64,000 bases of DNA from Flavobacterium shii (GTDB lineage Bacteria > Bacteroidota > Bacteroidia > Flavobacteriales > Flavobacteriaceae), in NCBI RefSeq assembly GCF_025847235.1, contig NZ_JAOZEW010000004.1:221319-285318 (forward strand), given 5' to 3'. Shown here one piece after another: positions 63,979 through 64,000 of this stretch. The translations under genes and the position numbers were made by a program. Below the pieces are notes generated by a model that did no database searches, was not told where the DNA came from, and saw only the letters and a program-made list of their open reading frames with translations. The number at the start of each line of letters is the position of its first letter. Position 1 is the stretch's first letter.

Positions 63979-64000
63979 AACTCATTAACTCAAAAAAAAG

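Overview
The window looks like chromosomal DNA of a Flavobacterium-like Bacteroidota. It is AT-rich and has candidate promoters of the TTG...TAnnTTTG type with no obvious Shine-Dalgarno sequences. It encodes a protein with a type B type-IX-secretion tail, a TonB-dependent receptor next to glycoside hydrolases, LytTR/PF06580-type two-component signalling and many NUDIX, AraC, VOC, DinB and GNAT accessory genes. Several families of short palindromic repeats fill the gaps between genes. I saw no rRNA, tRNA, transposase or CRISPR array. The species cannot be named from sequence alone.

Layout. 1-6.5 kb: the 3' end of a sensor kinase followed by a heavy-metal-type CzcC-CzcB-CzcA efflux operon. 6.6-10 kb: a long inverted repeat, an AraC regulator, a ketopantoate-reductase-like enzyme and a hydrolase. 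10.1-17.2 kb: a TetR regulator and a multidrug AcrA-AcrB-OprM-type operon. Five copies of a TTAAC-centred 25-bp motif sit around tetR and the operon leader, and a degenerate duplicate of the outer-membrane gene's 5' end lies between the pump and that gene. 17.4-24.1 kb: small unlinked genes (Crp-like, GNAT, DoxX-like, VOC, DinB, hydrolase, SRPBCC, YdeI-like) separated by repeats. 24.2-27.2 kb: a large secreted protein with eight 67-residue repeats. 27.4-35.6 kb: a LytTR/PF06580 two-component pair divergent from a third TolC-RND-adaptor operon, whose pump carries an EF-hand-like loop.

35.6-40 kb is the most accessory-looking segment. It is rich in repeats and holds an unrecognised protein, a two-gene cassette of a small Fe(II)/2-oxoglutarate dioxygenase and a HEPN-like protein with zinc-binding cysteines, a truncated DUF4365 gene, and a small gene with a strongly structured leader and its own terminator. 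40-42.2 kb: an ArsR-SRPBCC pair and a GNAT gene, each with a promoter inside a near-perfect palindrome. 42.2-51.5 kb: a glycan-use locus (two GH3 enzymes, an esterase, a TonB-dependent receptor) next to a NUDIX-fold regulator with a decayed catalytic box. 51.5-54.2 kb: small genes (DMT transporter, deoxyinosine glycosylase, pentapeptide protein, GNAT). 54.6-58.3 kb: an MlaE-MlaF-MlaD lipid-transport operon and an FAD oxidoreductase. 58.4-64 kb: an AraC regulator, two small proteins of types often linked to stress, and a GH130 enzyme overlapping a two-domain glycosyltransferase.

Functionally the window is dominated by export (three RND pumps, one ABC lipid system) and its local control. The best candidates for something undescribed are the 36.2-39.2 kb cassette, the structured leader at 39.8 kb and the TetR operator array at 10.2-11.2 kb.
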